Positions 1-9,800 of a DNA stretch of 64,000 bases are shown in pieces. Location: positions 124,001 through 188,000 of the forward strand of contig JAAVTG010000077.1 of assembly GCA_011947345.1 (NCBI GenBank), in the 5' to 3' direction. The number at the start of each line of letters is the position of its first letter. Within the stretch, counting starts at the first letter, position 1. Source of the DNA: Phytophthora quininea (lineage: Eukaryota; Oomycota; Peronosporomycetes; Peronosporales; Peronosporaceae). Under the pieces are notes generated by a model, which worked only from the letters and a program-made list of their open reading frames with translations, did not search any database and was not told the DNA's origin. The position numbers were made by a program, and so were the translations under genes.

Positions 1-11
1 CGGACAAGTAC

Positions 12-521
12 GTGGTGGACAAGATGGGCGTCACGGTGTGGCACGAAGCGGCGGGGAATGGGTCTGTGGAGATGTTGGAGCTGCTCGTTCGACACGGTGT
101 TTCGTTGCATCCGAATGGGCAGACGCCAGTGGACAAGGTCATGGCCCGACACCCCTTCCATTATGCAGCTGTGGAAGGCAAGGACTCGTTTATTGAGGCG
201 CTGCTGGAAAAGCAGCTTGTGGACGTCAGCCTTGTGGACATTGACGGCTGTACTGCGATTTATTACGCCGCTGCCAACGGCCACATCGACGTATTGAAAG
301 TGTTGCTGCGCTTCGGAGGAGATCCCAATGTCGTATCGATCCGTCGATCGCCGTTGCACTGCGCTGTGGAATGGCACCGCCTCGAGTGTGCAAAACTATT
401 GATCCAACATGGCGCTGCGCTGGACGCAACTGACAAAGATGGTCTCACCCCAGGCCAAGTGGCAGCGCAGAAGGGCTTCCTCGACTTGGCAAAACTACTC
501 GAAGGCGCCTCTGCTCCATGA
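12..521 (+). CDS. Ankyrin-repeat protein, duplicate copy, 5' end outside window
   Basis: About 170 residues with four to five ankyrin repeats are open here, recognisable from TPLHxA-like helices such as SPLHCAVEWHRLECAKLLI and DGCTAIYYAAANGHIDVLKV. Ankyrin repeats are protein-binding solenoids and do not by themselves reveal a pathway. The frame is open to the window edge and ends in TGA at 519-521. The methionine at 12 is internal, judged by the other copy on the minus strand (3477-4662), which continues upstream. This copy keeps an extra A near 210 and so reads through where the other copy is frameshifted; it may show the correct sequence at that site. Not assignable to a named protein. Confidence 0.85.
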   Translation: MVDKMGVTVWHEAAGNGSVEMLELLVRHGVSLHPNGQTPVDKVMARHPFHYAAVEGKDSFIEALLEKQLVDVSLVDIDGCTAIYYAAANGHIDVLKVLLRFGGDPNVVSIRRSPLHCAVEWHRLECAKLLIQHGAALDATDKDGLTPGQVAAQKGFLDLAKLLEGASAP

Positions 522-666
522 ACTCCTCTTATTTGACGCCGAAGACGAGAAAGCAATCGAAGTAGGCTTTCAGAAGATATATATTGTTCCCATAAATGAG
601 GTGCTACAGGCATGATCCTGCATGCGCTGCCATTGGAATCAGCAGCTTCTATCGCGTCACGTCGAT

Positions 667-982
667 TTACTGGACGTTCTCCTTGATGAAGGCCTCGACC
701 TTGTCGAACTTGGAGCTGACGTAGGACGCCGCCACCTCGCCGTTCTTGTACACGCGGAACGTCGGGAAGCTGTCCACGTCGATCTCCTCGCAAAGTCCTC
801 CAGCTCCTCGGCGCTCACCTTGAGGAACTTGACGCTCGGGAAGCTCTCCTCCATCAGCTTGGTCACGTGGGGCGCCACCATCTTGCAGCCGCCGCACCAC
901 GGCGCCGAGAACTGCACGACCGTCAGCTGCTTCTCGCCGATGGCGGCGTTGAACTCCTCGGGGTCTGGATCTCGATCGGCAT
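667..982 (-). CDS. Small thioredoxin, frame broken twice (left-arm copy)
   Basis: Encodes a single-domain thioredoxin of about 105 residues, a dithiol disulfide reductase, probably cytosolic because no targeting extension is visible. The active site is WCGGCK, a variant of WCGPC, followed by the expected central strands and the cis-Pro loop DSFPTFRVYK. The start is ATG at 982, beginning MPIEIQTP. Two single-base deficits break the frame: one in the CCCC run ten codons in, the other in the TTT run just before the ICEEIDVDSFP-like segment. Adding one base at each restores the family alignment. Both breaks are also present in the right-arm copy, so either they predate the duplication or they are a shared sequence error. 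Confidence 0.8.
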
Positions 983-1423
983 TGCGTTGTAGTGGGTAGT
1001 ATTAATAGCGTGTGTTGCGGGGCGTGGGTCCTTGTGTCGCTGGCGGCAAAAGCAGAACTGAAGCACGAGTGACGTCGAGCTTCAGGCGGCGACGTCAGAC
1101 ATGGGTGCGTCCGACCTTTTCGCCGAATAAGATGCGATTCGTGACGTGATTGGTCGAAGATTTGCGATAGATTTCATTGGGCGAGCAGTTGAAGGCAACC
1201 TCAGTCGTGGCGATCGTCCGACCTGCGAGGCCAGCTGGGTGGACGCCGCAGAGGAAGGTCTGCTTCCGGAGCACGGTTGGAAGCGTCCTGCGTGTAAAAG
1301 GTAAATTGTGTCTTGATCGGTTAGTTTGACGGCGGCGACTACACCCAGGGTCTTAGCCAGTGACTCATTAGCGTCGGGATGTGCATCCACCCGGTTGTGG
1401 GGTCACCACCACGTACATGACGT

Positions 1424-2574
1424 CTGTTCTGGAGAGTGGCCTACAGATTATAAAGTTGTGTCGTGAATGCAGTTGTACGCGGAGAACCATAGGTGCGAGT
1501 ATAAGACAAGCTAACAATGGTGATAATGAGCCCAGGTACGTTGCAGCAACCAACCAGTACGAAGTGTACAATTGAAATTTTGTACACGTGTGAACGTAGT
1601 CTAGCATTTGCCGTAAGCTTTTCATCAAGACATCGAGGGATCTAGTCTCGAATCGGGCCACGCTGTCTTGCATCCTTAAGATTAAGACGAGTCCATAAGT
1701 GTGTTTGCTCTGAGCATTTATTTCAAGTTTTCAGCACGTCATTAACGCAAATCTTGCATCTTTGTGAATGCCCTGTCAAAAATATGCTGGTAAGAGAACT
1801 AAACGTGTCCTGAGACACAACATATGTGCTTGCGCATTTTTGAAGATCACCAATGATTCCGCGTCGCACTGTAGGAGGTGTGGTGTATTTATCTTCTGAT
1901 GCTGCACTTGCACGGCCGAAATTGCGTTAGTTTATTGCCGTTCTGGTGTGTGACGCGATATCCGAGACCAAACCACTCGATGACGCGATAAAAACTTCCT
2001 CGGTATCCCCTGGCTGCAATAGGTAAGGCACTAGCGGCCCCTGCATAACAACTTTCGCAAAAATCGCACTACATCGCTTCCGAACGGCGAACCACAGGCT
2101 AATCGCCGACTTAATATTTTTTACTTTTTGGTAGTGATCTTGCTGCTCGCCAACTAACCATTTATGCTGTTCTAACTGCATGCACTATATTTCACGCTTG
2201 AACACTACGTATTCTGTTTGCCATATTTAAATTTGCGAACGAGGTTTAGCGCAACTACTTCCCAATATGATTCACAAACATTTCGTTTGAACAAATAGAA
2301 TTACATTGCGTGCCCTCCAGTTTACTTTCGTCCACCTAACTCCTACCTCGGCTTATCGAGATAGCCACAAACCATTTCGCAAGCTTACACGATTCCCTAC
2401 GGACGTGTTCGTCATCAGCGATGCGTCTTAGCTGATGAACCACGGATACGATCCTCTGGAAAGAGGTGCGCAAGAAGGAAGACACGTTGATCTACCCGGA
2501 TCACGCCACGAAAGGCGAACTGTTGGAGATCCCGTTGCTGCTATTGTTGGACGCCGCCGTTGGCATGCTTGAGC
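1424..2574. other. Spacer of the inverted duplication
   Basis: About 1.15 kb not repeated elsewhere in the window. It is AT-rich between roughly 1680 and 2420. An 84-codon minus-strand open frame (1927-2181) has no family I recognise. From 2439 a plus-strand open frame without its own early ATG enters the right arm and stops at 2630; see the entry at 2439-2916. I see no transposon ends in it. Confidence 0.5.
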
Positions 2575-2916
2575 ACGTCATGTACGTGGTGGTGACCCCA
2601 CAACCGGGTGGATGCACATCCCGACGCTAATGAGTCACTGGCTAAGACCCCGGGTGTAGTCGCCGCCGTCAAACTAACCGATCAAGACACAATTTACCTT
2701 TTACACGCAGGACGCTTCCAACCGTGCTCCGGAAGCAGACCTTCCTCTGCGGCGTCCACCCAGCTGGCCTCGCAGGTCGGACGATCGCCACGACTGAGGT
2801 TGCCTTCAACTGCTCGCCCAATGAAATCTATCGCAAATCTTCGACCAATCACGTCACGAATCGCATCTTATTCGGCGAAAAGGTCGGACGCACCCATGTC
2901 TGACGTCGCCGCCTGA
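2439..2916 (+). pseudogene. Unidentified coding remnant spanning the right arm boundary
   Basis: An open frame (2439-2630) rich in charged and leucine residues, including KKEDTLIYPDHATKGE and LEIPLLLLLDAAVG, runs across the arm boundary at 2575. It then appears to continue one base out of frame into 2608-2916 (NESLAKTPGVVAAVKLTDQD). I do not recognise the family. Because the open frame crosses the boundary without a break, the right-hand junction looks ancestral and the left-hand one derived. The mirror of the second part lies at 1082-1390 on the minus strand. Confidence 0.35.
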
Positions 2917-3996
2917 AGCTCGACGTCACTCGTGCTTCAGTTCTGCTTTTGCCGCCAGCGACACAAGGACCCACGCCCCGCAACACACGCTATTAATACT
3001 ACCCACTACAACGCAATGCCGATCGAGATCCAGACCCCGAGGAGTTCAACGCCGCCATCGGCGAGAAGCAGCTGACGGTCGTGCAGTTCTCGGCGCCGTG
3101 GTGCGGCGGCTGCAAGATGGTGGCGCCCCACGTGACCAAGCTGATGGAGGAGAGCTTCCCGAGCGTCAAGTTCCTCAAGGTGAGCGCCGAGGAGCTGGAG
3201 GACTTTGCGAGGAGATCGACGTGGACAGCTTCCCGACGTTCCGCGTGTACAAGAACGGCGAGGTGGCGGCGTCCTACGTCAGCTCCAAGTTCGACAAGGT
3301 CGAGGCCTTCATCAAGGAGAACGTCCAGTAAATCGACGTGACGCGATAGAAGCTGCTGATTCCAATGGCAGCGCATGCAGGATCATGCCTGTAGCACCTC
3401 ATTTATGGGAACAATATATATCTTCTGAAAGCCTACTTCGATTGCTTTCTCGTCTTCGGCGTCAAATAAGAGGAGTTCATGGAGCAGAGGCGCCTTCGAG
3501 TAGTTTTGCCAAGTCGAGGAAGCCCTTCTGCGCTGCCACTTGGCCTGGGGTGAGACCATCTTTGTCAGTTGCGTCCAGCGCAGCGCCATGTTGGATCAAT
3601 AGTTTTGCACACTCGAGGCGGTGCCATTCCACAGCGCAGTGCAACGGCGATCGACGGATCGATACGACATTGGGATCTCCTCCGAAGCGCAGCAACACTT
3701 TCAATACGTCGATGTGGCCGTTGGCAGCGGCGTAATAAATCGCAGTACAGCCGTCAATGTCCACAAGGCTGACGTCCACAAGCTGCTTTCCAGCAGCGCC
3801 TCAATAAACGAGTCCTTGCCTTCCACAGCTGCATAATGGAAGGGGTGTCGGGCCATGACCTTGTCCACTGGCGTCTGCCCATTCGGATGCAACGAAACAC
3901 CGTGTCGAACGAGCAGCTCCAACATCTCCACAGACCCATTCCCCGCCGCTTCGTGCCACACCGTGACGCCCATCTTGTCCACCACGTACTTGTCCG
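2575..3996. repeat. Right arm of large inverted duplication
   Basis: Reverse complement of 1-1423, with one substitution and one homopolymer indel noticed. It carries the thioredoxin (3016-3331) and the 3' two thirds of the ankyrin gene. The ankyrin gene continues beyond the arm to 4662, so this side holds the complete gene. Confidence 0.95.
3016..3331 (+). CDS. Small thioredoxin, frame broken twice (right-arm copy)
   Basis: Same gene as at 667-982 in mirror orientation and identical in sequence as far as I can compare. It has ATG at 3016, active site WCGGCK near 3100-3117, and TAA at 3329-3331 after the C-terminal segment KVEAFIKENVQ. Single-base deficits lie at about 3035-3040 (CCCC run) and 3210-3215 (TTT run). 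With both restored it would be a normal-length thioredoxin with no extension. It converges on the ankyrin gene about 145 bp downstream. Confidence 0.8.
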
Positions 3997-4662
3997 CCCC
4001 ATTCAACAGCAAAAAGTTCACCACGCCAACAAACCCACCGGCAACTGCTTCATGTAGCGGCGCATGGTTCGTGCGGTTGCTCAGGTTCACATTAGCGTGC
4101 GCTTTTGCACCAGAAACTTGACCATTTCTTCCTGACCGTCCTGCGCGGCAGTATACAGCGCCGTCACGCCCATCTCGTTCTGTTCGTCCACATTGGCGCC
4201 AGCTTCCATGATGAGGAACTGTGCGAGCTCCACGAAATTGCCCTTGACCGCATACATCAGCGGCGTGCGCGCTCTGGTCGTGTGGCAGTCCACCAGGATG
4301 CCAAAGTCCACGAGCAGTCTGCAGGTCTCGAGGTGGCCGTTGATTGCAGCCTCGTGCAGCGGCGTGCGTGCGTATTTCTTGCGTCCTCCTGCTAGATGGA
4401 CCTCCCCAGCGCCCAATTGCAGCAGCAGCCGCACCATTTCGGTGCGTCCTTCGCTGGCAGCCAAGTGCAGAGCTGTCGAGCCATTGTGGTCCTGCGTCAC
4501 TTGTAGAAACTCAGTTTGGTTCTGAATTTGGGCCTGCGAGTCTGCAGGCTCCTTGAGCAGCTTTTGCAGCGACGAACAGTCTCCGGCCTTGGCGAATTGC
4601 AGCAATTGACTGCCGCGGTCCAGCCGTTTGCTGTCCTTCCACTTGGAACACCGACGTCCCAT
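3477..4662 (-). CDS. Ankyrin-repeat protein, full gene with two single-base breaks
   Basis: Starts at ATG 4662 (MGRRCSKWKDSKRLDRG); an upstream GTG in the same frame is not needed. The protein is about 395 residues and is almost entirely ankyrin repeats: a short basic N-terminus, then some eight to ten units such as NGSTALHLAASEGRTEMVRL, YARTPLHEAAINGHLETCRL and NHAPLHEAVAGGFVGVVNFL. No signal peptide, membrane segment or extra catalytic domain is seen, so it is probably an intracellular scaffold or binding protein. The frame is lost near 4095 (one base short around the QKA junction) and again near 3777, where AAA replaces the AAAA of the other copy. The 3' part lies in the inverted repeat. 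Confidence 0.85.
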
Positions 4663-4854
4663 TTTCACAAACTGACATTATTGGTTACGTCCTATTGTGA
4701 TATTTTGAGAGCCGAGATGACTCGAGAAGCGGGCGCGAGGACGGCGAGGCTCCAGCAGCTCCAACGCGTACGAACGGCCACTACAAGTCCTCCGTGGCGG
4801 GACATAATATTGGACTAACATGCTTCTATACTGCGATTCTCGTGCTGTAGGCCA

Positions 4855-6856
4855 TCGCGAACACCAGCGACGGGTACTTTCAGCTGCGGACTGTTCTGTA
4901 CGTCGAGTTTTCAGCATTTACCCTTTACATTAGCTACTATTAGGAACACAATATTTAATCCCGTTAATGCTTACAGAATTCTTGGGCTGGGAAATGCAGC
5001 AGATGCCATCGAAATTCTGTCGATCGGGTACATCCTAGCAGTGTACGAAGACAAAGAGGGATCGACCTCACCCGAACCCAGCAAAGTAAGTGTCCTGGCG
5101 AGGCTGTTGCAGAAAACAATAATTGTTCGCAGACTGATTAGTTGCGTGGTAGGTTTGCTAGCTGCTGCGATCTTCGCGGGGATGTTCACGGGAGGTCTTT
5201 TGTTTGGATCTCTGAGTGACCACATTGGGCGTCGCAAAAGCCTGCTCTATTCGCTACTGCTGAACGGGATCTTTGCGCTGATGTCAGCGTTGTCTCCAAA
5301 CGTATATGCGCTAATCACATTTCGGACATGTGCAGGCGTCGGTGCGTTTCTGAAGAAAAATGTTGCTAGAGATTTATGTATTCAACCATCTTGGTTTTTG
5401 TGTGTTGAAGGCATCGGAGGCACCGTGCCAGCCATATTTACATTGTGCACAGAGCATGTTCCCGCGCAACGTCGAGGCTTCTACGTCACCATAGTTGCTG
5501 CCTACTGGATGGTGGTAAGTTTGAAAATTCGCACATGTTTAAAGGCGTGGTTCGGAATATTCATTTGCTAACGTTTGTGGACTTGTCAGGGCGCAGTCTT
5601 CACAGCGGGACTTGCGTGGTTTATGCTGGGTCGCCCAGAAGCAGAGTACTCATGGCGTTCATTCGCTGCAGTTGTATCGCTTCCGACTTTTGTGTGCTGG
5701 CTGCTCACATATCTCTACGTACCTGAAAGCGCTCAGTTCTTTGCACGACGCCGCCTCCTGAGTGCCGCAGAAATGGTAGTCAAAACCATTACGATGACAA
5801 ACGGGAATGGTGACGTGCTGACTTCGGAGTCATCTGTTTTACTTGGGCCATCTGGTGACACTGACAATAGCAGTGCTAGTCAAGTGGAAGCTTACGGAAC
5901 TGTTGTTTCGCCGTTGGTTCTCCAGCGAGGTGCCGAGATTCAGACAGATCAGACCAAACTGTCAGCGCTGGGTATGCTGTTTGATCCTGTGCTTTGTGGT
6001 ACGACCGTCTCGTTGCTGCTTTCGTGGTTTTGCTTGAGCTTCGGTTCATATGGTCTGGCTACTTGGATCACAATGCTTTTCAAGCGCATTGGTCTAGAAG
6101 ACCCATTCGCAAACGCGTTTATTTACGCTGCCGCTAATCTACCTGGCAATGTGATGACTGCAGCGCTTATGGATCGTCTCGGTGGCCGTCGATTCTTGCG
6201 ATCTCCATGTTTCTATCGGCTGGTTGCGCCTCTGGCTTTGCGTATGCCAATTCCGCTGCTTCAAGTGCAGCAGCTATTGTGCTTCTGGCTAGTGGCTTCA
6301 ACGCCTTTAGTACGGCGGGGTGGAATGCGATCGATCTCATGTCTGCTGAGTCGTTTCCACGGACGTGCGCACGACAGGCATGGGAATGCTGTCTGCTGCT
6401 GGGAGAGCTGGATCTGTTGCTGCACAATTTGTTAATGGCTACCTCATTGGGCCACCTGTGCATGTGACGCTGTTGTTGGTTATCACAGCGAGTATGATGT
6501 TGCTTGGAAGCGCCAGCTCCGTGTTTGTGCGTGACTACAGCAACAAGACTCTCCCGGAATCCGTCGAGGAAATGCGAATGAAAGTGCAACAAGAGGGGAG
6601 ATGCGTCTCCAAACAGGACAATGATAAACAGAAGACAACACTTTGCAATCCCTTGCAACGGATTTGGTTAGTTACAAGAATTAGAATGTTGATACGAGCC
6701 GAAGTTTCGACAGCAATTCACGGAGTAAAGTTAGAGAGATCTATCCCATTTCACGAATGCCGGGCTGCTGGGCATTTGCGGTGCTGGGGATTTATCATGG
6801 ACTGGACTTGGCGGGAGACTTTTCGTGCTTTGATCTTGTTTTCGCTGTTCAGCTGA
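4855..6856 (+). CDS. SV2/SVOP-like MFS transporter, spliced, two frame breaks
   Basis: Major facilitator superfamily transporter of the synaptic-vesicle-2-related/sugar-porter type, expected to have 12 membrane helices and move a small organic solute; the substrate cannot be read from sequence. Visible features: LGLGNAADAIEIL in the first helix, the MFS signature SLSDHIGRRKS after helix 2, helices through 6500, and a cytosolic loop rich in polar residues near 5780-5960. Introns inferred from GT-AG sites: 4898-4976, about 5086-5152, about 5346-5411, and 5516-5588. The first exon is not resolved; sequence upstream of 4855 ends in an acceptor-like TGTAG. The frame breaks near 6197 and 6360, each by one base, with family-like sequence continuing in the next frame. 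The open frame runs to 6856 but overlaps a convergent gene, so the true C-terminus may be earlier. Confidence 0.75.
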
Positions 6857-8074
6857 CGGAGATGCGCGACGAGCTTGGCGTTTCTCATTTCTCGTACTGT
6901 TGGACCTGTTTGTTGGTGAATTTTTACTGCTTTTGTTGGAGCGGTCACTCGAGCGAGCACTTGAACCATTGCTCTGGTTGCTGGGTGATCGACGTCCATG
7001 GGTCCACGGTAATAACGATGGCGGTGAATTGGTCGAGAACCCGGACATTGACAGCCGCATCAAGACATCGCTCTTGTCGCTTCCTGAGCTACGCTTGTCC
7101 AGGTCAGCAATAGTAGGTCCATACAATTGATGCTGAAATGGTGTTGAATAGCCGTCATCAACTCGCAGCGGTACCATTTCTGCTGGCGATGGAACTTCCA
7201 ACATCGAAAACGAAGCTGCGTGAGCCGAGCGCAATGATTCGGATTTCTTTGCTGCTGCTTGATGCGATACTTCTGACGGTACAGTCTGAGGCTGCTCATT
7301 TAATATGACGATTGGTGCTATCTGTGGCGCTGGAACTGGGTGTTTGTAATCCTCTGCTGGTTTATCCCTTGCGTAAAAGGCCCGCTGCTTCCGTTCCAAC
7401 AGCTCCTGGAACGCTTCGAGAGCTGCTACTTTGGCGCGAGGCGGCATCGCTCGAGCGTTCACTACTTGCTTGCGACGAGGTCGATTTCTTGACGAGTATT
7501 TGTCCTGGGCGCTTGAGGAGTGCTTATTCGCCTTGCCATTTGGCGGCTTCGTTAGTTGTCGAACCGGAGCTGGTTTCGTCGGTCGATGGTATTCGATGGA
7601 GGCGTTCACTGCGACCGTGAGCTCTTCCAGAGTCATCCCGCCAGCTCGTCGTCCATAAGTCTGCCTTCGGCCAGACACTTCGGAACCCCATTCGCAGTCC
7701 GACCCAGACTCATCGTCGTCGCTATCGCTTTCGTCTTCAGGATCAATGCAGAGTTTATCGAGGTCTTGGAGGACGCGTCTCGCCACCTCACGCACATCGA
7801 CCGAGTTGTCGTCGCGACAGTTTACAGATTTGACCGAAAAGTCACCCTCGCTGTCTTGGGACGACCCCCACGAACCCGCAGAGCTTGAACGCGAAGAAGA
7901 TGAAGACATCCACCGCTCCGTTGAGACCATCTCGACAAAACTCGCAATGCACTTCGCGTCCGCTCGTGATGAAGCTGAGTGTAACGGTCGAGGCCTCTGA
8001 CTGGCCAAAAAGCTGTTCACAACAGAGACCGACGTGGACATGAGCTGCACGGACTCTGCTGCTACGTCGTCCAT
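6731..8074 (-). CDS. Ser-rich, largely disordered protein of unknown function
   Basis: An uninterrupted 447-codon frame, one of the few long intact genes here. The N-terminal quarter is Ser-rich, followed by an acidic patch (DPEDESDSDDDESGSD), a short possibly helical segment (MTLEELTVAVNASIEYH), a basic stretch with a helix (KVAALEAFQELLERKQRAF), and a long Ser/Asn/Arg/Pro-rich tail. No catalytic domain, signal peptide or membrane segment is visible. Clustered Arg-Ser and Ser-Pro pairs suggest a phosphorylated, nuclear or cytoskeleton-associated protein, but that is inference. Its ATG (8074) overlaps the ATG of the first esterase on the other strand; Met-12 or Met-49 are alternative starts. 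Confidence 0.65.
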   Translation of the reverse strand: MDDVAAESVQLMSTSVSVVNSFLASQRPRPLHSASSRADAKCIASFVEMVSTERWMSSSSSRSSSAGSWGSSQDSEGDFSVKSVNCRDDNSVDVREVARRVLQDLDKLCIDPEDESDSDDDESGSDCEWGSEVSGRRQTYGRRAGGMTLEELTVAVNASIEYHRPTKPAPVRQLTKPPNGKANKHSSSAQDKYSSRNRPRRKQVVNARAMPPRAKVAALEAFQELLERKQRAFYARDKPAEDYKHPVPAPQIAPIVILNEQPQTVPSEVSHQAAAKKSESLRSAHAASFSMLEVPSPAEMVPLRVDDGYSTPFQHQLYGPTIADLDKRSSGSDKSDVLMRLSMSGFSTNSPPSLLPWTHGRRSPSNQSNGSSARSSDRSNKSSKNSPTNRSNSTRNEKRQARRASPSAEQRKQDQSTKSLPPSPVHDKSPAPQMPSSPAFVKWDRSL

Positions 8075-8850
8075 GTCGGCTCCCCGCCACGGCCTGTGAT
8101 CTACGTCGTGGGCGACTCGCTCACCCAGCGAGGTACCGACCCAGAGATGGCCGGCTGGGTCTCGCTGATGGCGGACCGCTACAACCGCTCGGCCGACATT
8201 GTCACCCGCGGACTCTCCGGCTACAACACCAAGTAATACGCCTCATGTAGCTCATTCCCCACCGCTAGGATGCTTACTTGCTTCGCTGTCGCAACTGTAG
8301 ATGGTTCGTGGAGTTTGCACTGCCGGTGATCGAGCAAGAGCTGGCCAACGAGTCCCGGTCGACGACGCTCATCACGCTCTGGCTGGGGGCCAACGACGCT
8401 GCACTTCCGGACAGCCACGCAGCCAAGCAGCATGTCCCGCTTGCAGCCTACAAGGACAACCTGGTGAAGATCGTCCGTGCTTTCCAAGCTAAGGCGCCGA
8501 ATGCCAAGATTTTGCTGATCACGCCACCCCATGTTGATGACGCAGTGCGGCAGGCTAGCTCGGCCACTAACACGGCGGAGCGCACGAACGCTGCAGCAGG
8601 AGAATATGCGCGTGCATGTGTAGACGTCGCTGGCGAGCTGGAGCTGAATGTGCTGGATCTGCATACTCTTTTCAACACTTTGCCCGAGACTGAGCGTGCG
8701 GCGTGTTTGGAAGACGGACTGCACTTCACGGCGAAGGGCAATCGGCTAGTTGACGAGCACCTCAAGAGAAAGATCCACGACGCGTTTCCCGAGATTATCG
8801 AGAAGCTGGAGGCCTGGCAGCTCCCCAACTTTCACGTTTGGTTCAACTAG
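8073..8850 (+). CDS. IAH1-like SGNH/GDSL esterase, array copy 1
   Basis: Serine esterase of the SGNH fold, in the isoamyl-acetate-hydrolysing (IAH1) branch that cleaves short-chain esters. All four blocks are visible: GDSLTQRG (catalytic Ser), SGYNT (oxyanion Gly), WLGANDAALP (oxyanion Asn), and DGLHF (catalytic Asp and His). One intron is inferred at 8233-8300 (GT-AG, 68 bp), splitting the Lys codon after YNT. The best start is ATG 8073, which needs one extra base in the CCCC run at 8082-8085; the protein then begins MSAPPRP. Unlike copies 2-4 it has no N-terminal membrane anchor and no Ser/Thr tail, so it is probably soluble. It ends TAG at 8848-8850. Confidence 0.85.
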
Positions 8851-8938
8851 AAGCCATCGGTGACAAGGTTCAGCTTAAAGACAACCACATTGCAATCTCC
8901 GCCCATTCCTCGTACTTATCAGTGTCTTTGTTTCCCGA

Positions 8939-9800
8939 TGGTCCAAACGTGGTTGACGTGGCGCAGTCTCCTGGTGGTCGGAGTCGCTTTGCTTGCGATC
9001 TCAGTCGCGTTCTTGGGCACGCTGCACGAAGTGATCCAGTCAGTCTTCCACCCGTCTCCGACTCGACCTGTGCTGTTGCTGTTAGGCGACTCCCTCACGG
9101 AGCAAGGCACCGATCCAGACAACGCTGGCTGGGCTTCTCTGCTCCAGCACCACTACCAACGCTCGGCCGACGTCTTGCCCCGTGGACTTGGAGGCTACAA
9201 CACCAAGTACGTTGCCGACCTCTTCACCACACGTTTTCCCTGAGTCTCACTTCGCTTGCAGGTCGTTCATCGAGCTCGCGCTGCCCGTCGTCAAGCGGGA
9301 AGCATCCGGCGGCGGCGTTCGTCAGACGTTGATCATGGTCTGGTTAGGGGCAAACGACGCTGCGTTGGTTGACGGACCGTCAAGACGACAACATGTCCCG
9401 GTCCCCGCTTACGCCGCCAATCTGAAAGAGATCGTGCGCAGCTTGCAATGGAGCGCTCCTCGCGCCGACTTTTGTTGATCACTCCTCCCCACGTAGACGA
9501 CGAAGCTCGACGCAAGCGGTCGAGTACTGGTGAGTTGGACCGGTCCAACGCTGCCACAGGAGAGTACGCTCGGGCCTCTGTGGAGGTAGGCAAGGAGCTC
9601 GGCGTCCCCGTGGTGGACCTGCACAGCCTGTTCAACTCCTTCCCATCTCGCCAGCGCTCCGGGCTTCTACGAGACGGACTGCATCTGTCTGAGTGGGGAA
9701 TCGCGTGCTGGAGCGACTGCTGCAGGCTGAAATCGCAAACTCGTTCCCGGAGCTGACGAGTCGACTGGAAGAGAAGCAGATCCCGGACTGGGACCAGTAG
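8939..9800 (+). CDS. IAH1-like SGNH/GDSL esterase, array copy 2 (membrane-anchored)
   Basis: Starts at ATG 8939 with an N-terminal hydrophobic segment (SLLVVGVALLAISVAFLG), a probable signal anchor. The SGNH blocks follow: GDSLTEQGTDPD, GGYNT, WLGANDAAL and DGLHLSEWGN. The intron at 9207-9261 (55 bp, GTACGT...TTGCAG) sits at the same codon and phase as in copies 1, 3 and 4. Two single-base deficits break the frame: in the TTTT run near 9473, and in the GGGG run near 9697. The residues regained by adding one base at each match the other copies exactly where the family is conserved. It ends TAG at 9798-9800 after IPDWDQ. Substrate unknown. Confidence 0.83.

Larger units (their letters stand above)
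1..1423. repeat. Left arm of large inverted duplication
   Basis: The reverse complement of this segment is present at 2575-3996. Paired positions add up to 3998 over most of the arm and to 3997 beyond an extra A near 210. I see only that 1-base indel and one substitution (1347 versus 2651). The arm is cut by the window edge, so it may be longer. It carries the 3' part of an ankyrin gene and a complete small thioredoxin. Identity stops abruptly at 1423. Confidence 0.95.

Noticed and set aside
263..793. 176-codon minus frame and its mirror copy at 3205-3735
   Set aside because: Antisense or out-of-frame reading of the ankyrin and thioredoxin genes; no domain and no sensible composition.
5086..5152. 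Certain intron in the MFS gene
   Set aside because: Good GTAAGT donor, but the only nearby acceptor leaves the frame off by one. It could be an intron with one missing base or translated sequence, so it is given only as approximate.
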